This document shows, piece after piece, positions 1 through 9,325 of a DNA stretch of 64,000 nucleotides. A program made the translations under genes and the position numbers. Numbering within the stretch: position 1 is the stretch's first letter; every line of letters starts with the position of its first letter. The stretch is taken from assembly GCA_902586485.1 (NCBI GenBank), contig CACIHO010000003.1, forward strand, positions 56,752-120,751, written 5' to 3'. Source of the DNA: an uncultured Pelagibacteraceae bacterium (lineage in GTDB: Bacteria; Pseudomonadota; Alphaproteobacteria; Pelagibacterales; Pelagibacteraceae). The notes beneath the pieces are model-generated. The model did not search any database. It was given only the letters and a program-made list of their open reading frames with translations, and was not told the origin of the DNA.

Positions 1-1223
1 AAGGTTTGCTTGCAAATCCAATAACCTTAAAGAATTATTTTAAAGATGATAAAGATGATATTAACGTTTCAGAATATTTAGTTAAAATTACTAAATTTTC
101 TACATCCGTAAGACAAACAATTGAGTACGCTAAAATTATTTATGACATGTTTGTAAGACGTGAACTTATAAAAATTTCTGAACAAGCTGCTGGCGATGCA
201 AAAATTACAGATTTAGAAAATGATGGTCAATCAATAATTGAAAATACTGAAAAACTTTTATTTGATTTGGCTGAAAAAGGTTCTTCTAACACTTCTTTAG
301 TAAAATTTGATGATGCTATGAAACAAACAATAGAAATGGCTCAAGCTGCATTTAAAAATGAAGAAGGTATAGTTGGGGTTCCTACAGGTTTAACAGATTT
401 AGATAATAAATTAGGTGGATTACATCAGTCAGATTTAATTATTATTGCAGGTCGTCCATCAATGGGTAAGACCTCACTTGCAACTAATATTGCTTATAAT
501 GCTGCTAAAAAATTACAAGACAGTGGAAAAAAATCATCTATAGCATTCTTTTCACTTGAAATGTCCTCCGAACAGTTGTCCACAAGAATAATTTCTGAGC
601 AAGCTAGAATAAGTTCGGACTTCATTAGAAGAGGAAGAATAACTGATGATCAATTTGATAAATTTATAGAAACATCAAAAGATATTGCTGACCTCCCTCT
701 TTATATAGATGAAACACCAGCCATAAGTGTTGCTGCATTAAGTAATAGAGCTAGAAGAATAAAAAGACTTCATGGTCTAGATATGATTTTGGTAGATTAC
801 ATTCAATTAATGCGTGGCTCTCTAAATAATAGAGATGGAAGAGTACAAGAAATTTCTCAAATAACCCAAGGTCTTAAAGCTATTGCTAAAGAACTTTCTG
901 TACCTGTTGTAGCTCTTTCTCAACTGTCTAGACAAGTAGAACAAAGAGACGATCATAAACCTCAGTTAGCGGACTTACGAGAATCTGGTTCTATTGAACA
1001 AGATGCCGACGTTGTAATGTTTGTTTATAGGGAAGGGTATTATCTTTCAAGAAAAGAACCTAGAGAGGCAACTGTTGAACATGCTGAATGGCAGGCAAAA
1101 ATGAATGAAGTAGCACATTTAGCCCAAATTATAATTGGAAAACAAAGACATGGTCCTATTGGCAATGTAACGCTTGAATTTGAGGAAAGATTTACAAAAT
1201 TTAAGGATACTCAATCAAGTTAA
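1..1223 (+). CDS. dnaB: Replicative DNA helicase DnaB, 3' part (5' end outside window)
   Basis: Hexameric 5'-3' helicase that unwinds DNA at the replication fork. The frame is open to the left edge, so the true start lies upstream; the first in-frame codon that could act as a start (TTG at 6) is internal to the N-terminal domain. Visible are the end of the all-alpha N-terminal domain, a linker, and the RecA-like C-terminal domain with a Walker A GRPSMGKT at about visible residues 149-156, a Walker B region ending LVDYIQLM, and the DLRESGSIEQDADVV segment typical of DnaB. About 405 residues are present, against about 470-500 in the family, so only a short N-terminal piece is missing. The next gene follows after 21 bp on the same strand. 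Confidence 0.97.
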   Translation, partial: GLLANPITLKNYFKDDKDDINVSEYLVKITKFSTSVRQTIEYAKIIYDMFVRRELIKISEQAAGDAKITDLENDGQSIIENTEKLLFDLAEKGSSNTSLVKFDDAMKQTIEMAQAAFKNEEGIVGVPTGLTDLDNKLGGLHQSDLIIIAGRPSMGKTSLATNIAYNAAKKLQDSGKKSSIAFFSLEMSSEQLSTRIISEQARISSDFIRRGRITDDQFDKFIETSKDIADLPLYIDETPAISVAALSNRARRIKRLHGLDMILVDYIQLMRGSLNNRDGRVQEISQITQGLKAIAKELSVPVVALSQLSRQVEQRDDHKPQLADLRESGSIEQDADVVMFVYREGYYLSRKEPREATVEHAEWQAKMNEVAHLAQIIIGKQRHGPIGNVTLEFEERFTKFKDTQSS

Positions 1224-1244
1224 ATTCCAATATAAAGAGCTTGA

Positions 1245-3641
1245 ATGATAGCTCATTTTTATCAAAACGTTATCCTTAAAAATCCTAAAGCAATATTTGT
1301 ATTGTTAATTATTGCTGTTTTAAGTTTTGGCTACTCTTCAAAAAATTTTAAACTAGATGCTTCATCAGAAACTCTATTGATAGAGGGTGATCCAGATTTA
1401 GCCTATATGAAGGAAGTATCTAAAAGATATGGATCTAAAGAATTTTTGATTCTTACCTATACACCAAATGAGGGAATGGTAACTGACTCATCAATTAACA
1501 ATTTATTAAGTTTAAAATATAAAATTCAGAGCCTTAACTGGGTACATAGCGTAATTACATTGTTAGACATCCCTCTTTTAAATAATTCAGATGCTCCTCT
1601 TCAAGAAAGACTAGAAAGTTTCAAAACCTTAAAAGATGATGATGTTGATAGAAATCGTGGTTTTAAAGAAATTTTAAATAGTCCTGTTTTTAGAAATTAT
1701 GTAATAAGTGAGGATGGAAAAACTAGCGGAATTATTGTTAATATTAAACAGTCTGAGGCATTAAAATATTTAGATAATAAACCAAGAGAAGAAATTGAGT
1801 TAATTAAAGATCAAATCAAAAAACAAAACCATAATAATATTTTAGAAATAAGAGAAGTTATTCAAAGCTATAGCAATGTTGGAAAAATTTATCTTGGTGG
1901 AATACCAATGATTGCAGATGATATGATGACCTTTATCAAAAGTGATATAATTGTTTTTGGTTTAGGTGTACTATTATTTATTATTGCTACTTTATGGTTT
2001 GTTTTTAGAAACCTTCTTTGGATTGTAGTTCCTATAAGTAGTTGTCTTTTTTCTGTGATAATTATGATGGGATTACTTGGGCTGCTAGGATGGAAAGTTA
2101 CAGTTATCTCATCAAATTTTATTGCACTTATGTTAATTTTAACAATGGCAATGAATATACATATGAGCACAAGGTTTCTTCAACTTAAAAAAGATTTTCC
2201 ATCAAAAAATAATTTTGAAATTATTTCCTTAACAACTTCAAAAATGTTTTGGCCGATTCTTTATACTGTTCTAACAACAATTTTTGCATTCTTGTCTTTG
2301 ATTTTTAGTGAAATAAAACCTATTATTGATTTTGGTTGGATGATGACTTTTGGATTAATTACATCATTCATCATTACATTTACTTTACTACCAACTCTTT
2401 TAAACTTTACACCCACAAATAATATTTTAGTTAAAAAAGAACAAAAATCAAAAATTACAAATTTACTCGGAATAATTTCTCTTAATAATAAAAGTTCAAT
2501 TTTTTTAGTAACTGGATTAGTTTTAGTTTTTAGTGCTATTGGGATAAGTAAGCTGGAGGTTGAAAATAGTTTTATAAATTACTTCGATAAAAATACTGAA
2601 ATTTACAAAGGTATGAAACTGATCGACGAAGAATTAGGCGGAACCACGCCTTTAGATGTCATCATTAAGTTTCCAAAGAAAGAAGAGGTAAAAAAATCAA
2701 AAGAGGATGATGAGTTTGAGGATTGGGGTGATGAGGAAGATGCTAATGCTGAAAAATATTGGTTTACTAAAGATAAAATTGATCTAATTTCATCTGTTCA
2801 TAATTACTTAGATAGCTTACCTGAAATAGGAAAAGTTATATCTTTTTCATCAATTATAGAAGTAGCAACTCAATTAAATAATAATAAACCTTTAGGTACT
2901 TTAGAAATGGGAGTGCTTTACTCTAAAATTCCAGAGAGTATTAAATCCGAAATCATTGATCCCTATCTTTCAATTGAGGATAATGAGGCTCGAATTAGTT
3001 TAAGAATTATAGATTCACAAGAAGATTTAAGAAGGAATGATTTAATTAATAAAATCAATTTTGATCTAAAAGATAAATTTAGTTTAAAGGAAAATGAATA
3101 CAAATTAGCAGGTGTATTAATATTGTTTAATAATTTATTACAAAGCTTGTTTAAATCCCAAATTCTAACATTAGGTTTGGTTATGATAGGAATATTTTTG
3201 ATGTTCATAGTCTTGTTTAGAAATATTAAACTTTCAGTGATTGGAGTTGTGCCAAATTTCATTGCAGCATTTTTTATTCTAGGAATAATTGGATTAATGG
3301 GAATACCTTTGGACATGATGACGATAACTATTGCAGCAATTACAATAGGTATTGCGGTAGATAATAGTATTCACTATATTTACAGATTTAAAGAAGAGTT
3401 TAATAAAATAAAGGATTACAACAAGACGTTAACAACGTGTCATTCAACTGTTGGGGTTGCTATACTTAACACTTCAATTACAATTGTTTTTGGATTTTCA
3501 ATTTTGGTATTATCGAAATTTATCCCAACAATTTATTTTGGTATATTTACTGGACTAGCTATGTTGTTAGCTATGATATTGGTCTTGACTCTACTCCCTT
3601 CATTAATTTTAATTATTAAACCATTTGATAAATCATCTTGA
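1245..3641 (+). CDS. MMPL/RND-superfamily transporter
   Basis: Predicted inner-membrane proton-driven exporter of the MMPL type (hydrophobic or lipid substrates; the true substrate is unknown). The 798-residue protein has the internal duplication of this family: one N-terminal helix, a large periplasmic loop (roughly 40-230), a bundle of helices (about 230-385), another single helix (about 415-435), a second loop (about 435-630) and a second helix bundle up to the C-terminus. The second loop carries a very acidic stretch around 485-500 (EDDEFEDWGDEEDAN). The ATG at 1245 gives a normal N-terminus. The stop codon overlaps the cvpA start (TGATG), so the two are probably translationally coupled. 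Hopanoid-transporter (HpnN-like) identity is possible but cannot be claimed. Confidence 0.85.
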   Translation: MIAHFYQNVILKNPKAIFVLLIIAVLSFGYSSKNFKLDASSETLLIEGDPDLAYMKEVSKRYGSKEFLILTYTPNEGMVTDSSINNLLSLKYKIQSLNWVHSVITLLDIPLLNNSDAPLQERLESFKTLKDDDVDRNRGFKEILNSPVFRNYVISEDGKTSGIIVNIKQSEALKYLDNKPREEIELIKDQIKKQNHNNILEIREVIQSYSNVGKIYLGGIPMIADDMMTFIKSDIIVFGLGVLLFIIATLWFVFRNLLWIVVPISSCLFSVIIMMGLLGLLGWKVTVISSNFIALMLILTMAMNIHMSTRFLQLKKDFPSKNNFEIISLTTSKMFWPILYTVLTTIFAFLSLIFSEIKPIIDFGWMMTFGLITSFIITFTLLPTLLNFTPTNNILVKKEQKSKITNLLGIISLNNKSSIFLVTGLVLVFSAIGISKLEVENSFINYFDKNTEIYKGMKLIDEELGGTTPLDVIIKFPKKEEVKKSKEDDEFEDWGDEEDANAEKYWFTKDKIDLISSVHNYLDSLPEIGKVISFSSIIEVATQLNNNKPLGTLEMGVLYSKIPESIKSEIIDPYLSIEDNEARISLRIIDSQEDLRRNDLINKINFDLKDKFSLKENEYKLAGVLILFNNLLQSLFKSQILTLGLVMIGIFLMFIVLFRNIKLSVIGVVPNFIAAFFILGIIGLMGIPLDMMTITIAAITIGIAVDNSIHYIYRFKEEFNKIKDYNKTLTTCHSTVGVAILNTSITIVFGFSILVLSKFIPTIYFGIFTGLAMLLAMILVLTLLPSLILIIKPFDKSS

Positions 3642-4186
3642 TGTTAGAAATCATAGAAGATTTTTATAATGCAATTTCAATAATTGATTTAATTTATTTA
3701 ATTTTAACAATCCTTTCTTTGATAAATTGTTATAAAAAGGGTTTCATTTTAAGTATTCTCTCAATGGGCAAATGGCTATTAGCATATATCGTTACATTAA
3801 TTTTATTTCCAAAAATTAAACCATATGTAAAAGACATAATTGATAATGAATATGTACTCGATGTATGTTTAGGCATTATAATATTTGTAGTTGTTATTTT
3901 TTTAGTTTTATTAGTTAATAAAGGTATCAGTAAAGCAGTAAGATATACGGGAATCGGTGGCTTGGATACTACATTTGGATTCTTTTTTGGCTTTATAAGA
4001 GCTTACATTATATCCGTTTGTATTTTTTCAGGTATTCATATCGTTTATAATTATGATAAATGGCCAATAAATTTTGATAAATCATACGTCTTTCCATATT
4101 TAGAAAAAGGTAGTAGTTATCTGATAAAAGAATTTCCTAATGAAAAAACATATCAAGACTCTAAAGAAAAAATTACAGAATTATAA
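3641..4186 (+). CDS. cvpA: CvpA family membrane protein
   Basis: Small inner-membrane protein of the CvpA family (colicin V production/envelope homeostasis; biochemical role poorly defined). The 181-residue product has about four hydrophobic helices followed by a short polar tail. The ATG at 3641 is preferred over an in-frame TTG three bases upstream because it overlaps the upstream stop as TGATG. The following purF starts 47 bp before this gene ends, and the cvpA-purF order is the classical one known from E. coli, which supports the family call. Confidence 0.8.
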   Translation: MLEIIEDFYNAISIIDLIYLILTILSLINCYKKGFILSILSMGKWLLAYIVTLILFPKIKPYVKDIIDNEYVLDVCLGIIIFVVVIFLVLLVNKGISKAVRYTGIGGLDTTFGFFFGFIRAYIISVCIFSGIHIVYNYDKWPINFDKSYVFPYLEKGSSYLIKEFPNEKTYQDSKEKITEL

Positions 4187-5621
4187 TCCAAGATTAAAGG
4201 AGGAATGTGGAGTTTTTGGTATAAGCAATGCAAAGGATGCATCAGCTTTAACAGCGCTTGGACTACATGCTCTGCAACATAGAGGTCAAGAAGGTTGTGG
4301 AATAGTAACCTTTGATGGAGAAAAATATTATTCTGAAAAAAGATTTGGTTTAGTTGGTGATAATTTCAACAAAGAAAAAGTACTTAATAATCTTAAGGGA
4401 AATTATGCAATTGGCCATAACAGATATAGCACAACTGGAAACAATATATTAAGAAATATACAGCCTTTTTTTGCTGACACAAACGCAGGTGGAATTGGAG
4501 TAGCGCACAATGGAAATCTTACTAATTCAATATCATTAAGAAAGAAATTAGTTGAAGAAGGAGCAATATTTTATACCACTTCAGATACTGAAACGATCGT
4601 TCAACTTATTGCTAAATCAAAAAGACCCAAAACAATTGATAAGGTCATTGATGCAATTTTTCAAATTCAAGGTGGTTATGCATTGGTAATGCTAACTCAA
4701 AACTCTTTAATTGGAGTAAGAGATCCTTATGGAATTAGGCCATTGGTAATTGGTAAACTTGGTAATAGTTATGTTCTTGCATCTGAAACATGCGCATTAG
4801 ACATTATTGGTGCAAAATTTATAAGGGAGGTTGAGAACGGTGAAATAGTTTTAATTGAAAAAAACGAGTTAAAAAGTATTAAGCCTTTTCCTGCAAAAAA
4901 AGTAAGACCATGCGTCTTTGAATATATTTATTTTTCAAGGCCCGACAGTCTCATTGGAGGCAGAACAGCTTACGAACATAGAAAAAACCTAGGAAGAGAA
5001 CTTGCAAAAGAAAGTGAAATCGATGCTGACATTGTAGTTCCAGTCCCAGACTCTGGAAATGCTGCTGCTATGGGTTTTGCTCAAGAACTAAAAATGAATT
5101 TTGAACATGGATTAATTAGAAATCATTATGTTGGAAGAACTTTTATTGAACCAAGCCAGAAAATAAGAAGCTTAGGTGTTAAATTAAAACTAAATGCTAA
5201 TCGAACGACTATTAAAAATAAAAAAATAATATTAATTGATGACTCACTTGTTAGAGGAACTACGTCTCATAAAATTGTAAAAATGCTTTATGATGGCGGT
5301 GCAAAAGAAGTTCATGTTAAAATTGCTTGTCCTGAAATAAAATACCCAGATTTCTATGGTGTAGACACACCTACAAAAAAAGAATTATTAGCAGCAAATA
5401 AAACAAATGATGAAATTCGCGAATATATTGGAGCTAAAACTTTGAGATTTTTATCAATAGAGGGTTTGTATAAAGCGATTGGTTTTGAAAAAAGAAATGA
5501 AACATATCCACAATTAACAGATCATTATTTTACGGGTGAATATCCTGTTAAATTAGTAGATGAATTAGGAGATAATAAAATAACTCAGTTATCTTTACTA
5601 AGCACTGGATCAAATAATTAA
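4140..5621 (+). CDS. purF: Amidophosphoribosyltransferase
   Basis: First committed enzyme of purine synthesis: PRPP + glutamine to phosphoribosylamine. The glutaminase domain begins with the Ntn nucleophile Cys23 in EECGVFG, followed by the GLHALQHRGQE and GHNRYSTTG signatures. The PRPP-binding loop IILIDDSLVRGTTSH lies at about 360-375. The length of 493 residues is normal. The start at 4140 implies a 22-residue propeptide before Cys23, as in the Bacillus-type enzymes that self-process, but longer than the 11 residues in B. subtilis. No other ATG, GTG or TTG fits between the start and the Cys, so the 47-bp overlap with cvpA appears genuine. Confidence 0.97.
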   Translation: MKKHIKTLKKKLQNYNPRLKEECGVFGISNAKDASALTALGLHALQHRGQEGCGIVTFDGEKYYSEKRFGLVGDNFNKEKVLNNLKGNYAIGHNRYSTTGNNILRNIQPFFADTNAGGIGVAHNGNLTNSISLRKKLVEEGAIFYTTSDTETIVQLIAKSKRPKTIDKVIDAIFQIQGGYALVMLTQNSLIGVRDPYGIRPLVIGKLGNSYVLASETCALDIIGAKFIREVENGEIVLIEKNELKSIKPFPAKKVRPCVFEYIYFSRPDSLIGGRTAYEHRKNLGRELAKESEIDADIVVPVPDSGNAAAMGFAQELKMNFEHGLIRNHYVGRTFIEPSQKIRSLGVKLKLNANRTTIKNKKIILIDDSLVRGTTSHKIVKMLYDGGAKEVHVKIACPEIKYPDFYGVDTPTKKELLAANKTNDEIREYIGAKTLRFLSIEGLYKAIGFEKRNETYPQLTDHYFTGEYPVKLVDELGDNKITQLSLLSTGSNN

Positions 5622-5624
5622 ATT

Positions 5625-6182
5625 ATGAAAACAGTAAATTTTACTCAAATGAAAAATGGCACTAAGGAAGATTATGAGCTTCTTGAAAAATTTGAGAAAA
5701 ACTTTGAAAGACAAACTGCTGAGAGAGTTCTAAATTATTTGTCTAAACAAACTACCACTTTGGAAGGTTACAAAATCACTAGACTAGAACACTCCTTACA
5801 GGCTGCAACAAGAGCTTTTAAAAATAAAGAAAGTGATGAAATGGTTGTTGCAACGTTACTACATGATATTGGAGACGATTTAGCACCAATGAATCATTCT
5901 CAATATGCTGCATCCATACTTAGACCTTATGTTTCAGAAAGAACCTATTGGATTATTCTACACCATGGTCTTTTTCAAACTTATTACAGTGCTCATCATT
6001 TAGGTGGTGATAGAAATGCAAGAGATAAATTTAAAGATCACAAGTATTATCAAGACACTATAGATTTTTGTGAAAAATACGATCAATGCTCTTTTGATCC
6101 TGATTACAAAAGTATGACTTTGGATGATTTTAAGCCATTAGTTAAAAAAATATTTGCAAAAGAGCCTTATTATTATCTTTAA
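5625..6182 (+). CDS. HD-domain protein, possible diiron oxygenase of the PhnZ/MIOX-like type
   Basis: 185-residue HD-domain protein starting 3 bp after purF. It contains LEHSLQAA, then LLHDIGDD (the HD pair), a later ILHHG and a downstream Asp-rich segment. The LEHSLQ...LLHDIG pattern resembles the HD-type mixed-valent diiron oxygenases such as PhnZ, rather than nucleotide phosphohydrolases, which usually lack the preceding E-H-S-L-Q helix. The substrate is unknown. A PhyH-type partner of the PhnY kind is not adjacent; the nearest PhyH homologue lies about 5 kb downstream in another gene group. Read as a metal-dependent enzyme of unknown substrate. Confidence 0.7.
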   Translation: MKTVNFTQMKNGTKEDYELLEKFEKNFERQTAERVLNYLSKQTTTLEGYKITRLEHSLQAATRAFKNKESDEMVVATLLHDIGDDLAPMNHSQYAASILRPYVSERTYWIILHHGLFQTYYSAHHLGGDRNARDKFKDHKYYQDTIDFCEKYDQCSFDPDYKSMTLDDFKPLVKKIFAKEPYYYL

Positions 6183-6211
6183 ATTTATCTATAAATCACT
6201 ATTTACAGCGC

Positions 6212-7507
6212 ATGATTGATTCAAAAGAAAAAATTATTAATTATTTTAAGTCAGGTGTTAAAGACCCCAAAAATTTTAAAATTGGGATAGAGCATGAAAA
6301 GTTTTTATTTAATAATTCTGATAATAAAAGGATTGATTATTCAAAAATAAAAGAAATGTTTTCAGCCTTACTTGAATTTGGCTGGAATCCAATTTTTGAA
6401 AAAGAAAATATCATTGGTCTTAATAAAGGTGGTAAAAATATAACTCTTGAACCAGGCAATCAAATAGAATTGTCAGGAGATAAATTAAATCATATGCACG
6501 AAGCTTGTGCAGAGTCACAAGATTATTTATTTGAACTTAAACAGGTAACAAAAAAATTAGATATAAAAATTGTTAGCGCAGGATTTGATCCTATATCTAA
6601 ATTAAATGAAATCCCAGGCAATCCTAAGCAAAGATATGAATTAATGACTAAGGATATGCCTCTAGGTGGTGAGCTTAGTTTAGATATGATGTATCGAACT
6701 TGTGGTACTCAATTAAATTTAGATTATAAATCAGAGGAAGATTTTATTAAGAAGTTTAGAGTAGCAAACTCAATTGTACCCATTGCAATTGCTTTGTTTG
6801 CTAATTCATCAATTGTAGAGAAAAAAAATAGTAATTATTTATCTTATAGATCTAAAGTATGGCAAAGCACTTCAAGGGGTGGTTTGCCTAAATTATTTTT
6901 CGAAAATATGAATTTTGAAAAATATGCTGATTTTGTAATTAATTTTCCAATATTATTTATACAAAATAAAGATCAATATATTTCAGGTAGGAAATATATT
7001 TTTAAGGATTTTATTGAAGGAAAAATTCAAGAAATTGAAAATAGACTTCCAACTGAAGCAGACTTAACAACTCACTTAAGTACAATATTTACTGAAAACA
7101 GAGTTAAGAAATACATTGAATTGAGATCAATGGATACCTGTGGATGGGATTGTTTATGTGCAGGACCAGCTTTCAATATAGGTATGCTTTATGGAAATTT
7201 ACACGAAGTTCATGAACTAATTTCAAAATGGGATATTGATAAAATAATTAACGCTTATCTAGAGGCACCACAAAAGGGATTTAATACTCAATTAATGGGT
7301 AAAGATCTTCTTTATTGGTCATCAACACTTTTAGATCTTTCGAGAAAAGGTTTAGAGAACAGAGATATTTTAAGTAAAAAAGGTAATAACGAGACTATAT
7401 TCCTAAATCATCTACAAAAAGTAATTGATAATAAGACAACAAACGCAGATCATATGATTAGTAAATTTTCAAAAAACGAAAATTTAGACGAATTATATGA
7501 TAAATAA
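6212..7507 (+). CDS. gshA: Glutamate-cysteine ligase (plant/alphaproteobacterial type)
   Basis: ATP-dependent ligation of glutamate and cysteine, first step of glutathione synthesis, cytosolic. The 431-residue product matches the plant/alphaproteobacterial GCS2-like family: IGIEHEKFLF near residue 24, NITLEPGNQIELSG around 85, a TCGTQLNLDY motif and the YIELRSMDTCGWD segment. The ATG at 6212 follows a 29-bp gap. Its 3' end overlaps gshB by 11 bp, so both steps of glutathione synthesis form one operon. Confidence 0.92.
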   Translation: MIDSKEKIINYFKSGVKDPKNFKIGIEHEKFLFNNSDNKRIDYSKIKEMFSALLEFGWNPIFEKENIIGLNKGGKNITLEPGNQIELSGDKLNHMHEACAESQDYLFELKQVTKKLDIKIVSAGFDPISKLNEIPGNPKQRYELMTKDMPLGGELSLDMMYRTCGTQLNLDYKSEEDFIKKFRVANSIVPIAIALFANSSIVEKKNSNYLSYRSKVWQSTSRGGLPKLFFENMNFEKYADFVINFPILFIQNKDQYISGRKYIFKDFIEGKIQEIENRLPTEADLTTHLSTIFTENRVKKYIELRSMDTCGWDCLCAGPAFNIGMLYGNLHEVHELISKWDIDKIINAYLEAPQKGFNTQLMGKDLLYWSSTLLDLSRKGLENRDILSKKGNNETIFLNHLQKVIDNKTTNADHMISKFSKNENLDELYDK

Positions 7508-8423
7508 AATTGTTGCTGTTCAAGGAAATCATCCTTCAAAACTAAATCCTTTAACGGATACAAGTGTTTTTTTAGCAAACGAAATTCAGAATAAAAAATA
7601 TAAAATTTTCTATTACGATCCAAAAGACTTATCAGTTGTTAATTCAAAAGTTACAGCTAAAGGTTTTTTTATTAAATTTAATTACAGTAATAAAAAATTC
7701 TATAAAATCATAAAGAAACAAAATCTAGACTTAAGTAAATGTAAATTTGTTCTTATTCGCCAAGATCCACCATTTAATCTTGAGTATATTTCAACAACAT
7801 ACATTTTGGATACAATTAAGACTAGAGTTAAAATAATTAACAACCCTACCTCTGTAAGGAATATTTCTGAAAAATTATATTCATCTAAATATCAAAAATT
7901 CATGCCAGCTACTATTTTTAGTCAAAATGTGGATGAAATTAAAAAATTTTTCAAAAAAAACAAAAAAGTCATTTTAAAACCCATCCATAGTTTCAGCGGA
8001 AATGATATTCATTTGTTAACTAAATTTAACCCAAAATTAGTTAATAAATTTATAAAAAAACATGATCATATCATGTGTCAAAAATTTCTTTATAAAATAA
8101 GTAAGGGAGATAAAAGAGTTTTTATTATTAATGGGAAAGTATGTGGTGCAATTTCAAGAGTTCCAAAAAAAGGTTCAATTTTAAGCAATATGAGTAAAGG
8201 TGCAAAACCAACTAATATCAAATTAACAAGCAAAGAAAAAAAAATTTCAAAAATTATTGCAAAAGATTTAAAAAAAGAAAATATTTTTTTTGCAGGAATT
8301 GATTTTATAGATCAAAAACTAAATGGAGATATAAATGTTACTTCTCCAACTGGACTTAAAACTTTTTTTGATCTATCAGGAATAAATTTGGCTAAAACTT
8401 TTTGGAAAGAGCTTAAAGCGTGA
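7497..8423 (+). CDS. gshB: Glutathione synthase
   Basis: ATP-grasp ligase joining gamma-glutamylcysteine and glycine. The 308-residue protein shows the bacterial GshB pattern: an N-terminal domain with RQDPPFNLEY (about 90-99), INNPTSVRNISEKLYS, KPIHSFSGNDI for ATP binding, and a C-terminal FAGIDFID...VTSPTG segment where N-V-T-S-P-T-G matches the conserved glutathione synthase end. Translation is coupled to gshA by an 11-bp overlap, and to the next permease by a GTGA overlap at 8420-8423. Confidence 0.92.
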   Translation: MINKIVAVQGNHPSKLNPLTDTSVFLANEIQNKKYKIFYYDPKDLSVVNSKVTAKGFFIKFNYSNKKFYKIIKKQNLDLSKCKFVLIRQDPPFNLEYISTTYILDTIKTRVKIINNPTSVRNISEKLYSSKYQKFMPATIFSQNVDEIKKFFKKNKKVILKPIHSFSGNDIHLLTKFNPKLVNKFIKKHDHIMCQKFLYKISKGDKRVFIINGKVCGAISRVPKKGSILSNMSKGAKPTNIKLTSKEKKISKIIAKDLKKENIFFAGIDFIDQKLNGDINVTSPTGLKTFFDLSGINLAKTFWKELKA

Positions 8424-9295
8424 ATGATTTAACTAATCAACAAAAAGGCTCTTTAATGACATTTGTTGCTATCATGTTTATAACTCCTGACTCTTTACTA
8501 ATTAGATTATCAAATATTGATACTTGGGGGATGCTTTTTTACAGGGGTGCAATACCATTTTTGGTTGTTTTAGTTGGTCTTCTTTTATTTTATAAAAATA
8601 ATTTTTTAAAAGCTTTATTTAAAATTGGTTACCCAGGTATTTTTTATGTAATTAGTTTTTCCATTTGTAATATTACTTTTATTATCTCAATACAAAATAC
8701 TAATGTAGCAAATACTTTATTAATGGTAGCTCTTGCACCAATGCTATCAGCAATATTGGGTGCTATTTTCCTAAAAGAAAAACCTGATAATAAGACTTGG
8801 ATCGCTATAATAATTACCTTTATTGCTTGTGTTTATATTTTTTATGACTCATTAAGTCTTGGCAATTTTTATGGAGATTTATTTGGTTTAATTACCTCTT
8901 TTGGATTAGCCTGTAACGCAAACATTGCAAGATATGCAAAATCAACTGACTTGGTACCTGCTGCTGTAATTGGAAAATCATGTGTCGCTATATTTGCCTT
9001 TTTCTTTGTAAAAGACTTTGCTTTAGTAGGAAATGATCTTTTTTATATACCTTTAATGTGTGTAATGTGCGTAGCTATACCTTTTGTTTTGGTAACTATA
9101 GCACCAAGATTTATAACTGCTGCTGAAGTTAATCTGTTTTTTCTTTTAGAGACAATTCTAGGACCTTTATGGGTTTGGATGGTGATCAAAGAACAGCCTT
9201 CTCCTGAAACGATCTATGGGGGCATTGTTATCATTATCACGATAGCAATTCATTCTTTACTAGCCATAAAAAAAACACAAACCAAAACTACCTAG
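8420..9295 (+). CDS. DMT-superfamily (EamA) permease
   Basis: Drug/metabolite-type transporter of the inner membrane with two EamA repeats, about ten hydrophobic helices in 291 residues. The GTG start at 8420 overlaps the gshB stop (GTGA); an ATG at 8424 is in another frame. Co-transcription with gshA-gshB suggests a role around thiol or amino-acid metabolism, but that is inference only. No substrate can be assigned. Confidence 0.8.
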   Translation: MNDLTNQQKGSLMTFVAIMFITPDSLLIRLSNIDTWGMLFYRGAIPFLVVLVGLLLFYKNNFLKALFKIGYPGIFYVISFSICNITFIISIQNTNVANTLLMVALAPMLSAILGAIFLKEKPDNKTWIAIIITFIACVYIFYDSLSLGNFYGDLFGLITSFGLACNANIARYAKSTDLVPAAVIGKSCVAIFAFFFVKDFALVGNDLFYIPLMCVMCVAIPFVLVTIAPRFITAAEVNLFFLLETILGPLWVWMVIKEQPSPETIYGGIVIIITIAIHSLLAIKKTQTKTT

Positions 9296-9325
9296 CGAAG
9301 AATTATTAAATTTTAAAAACAAAGC

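Noticed and set aside
3641..4186. Frameshift between cvpA and purF
   Set aside because: Both frames are complete and each has family features to its end or start; the overlap is simply long.
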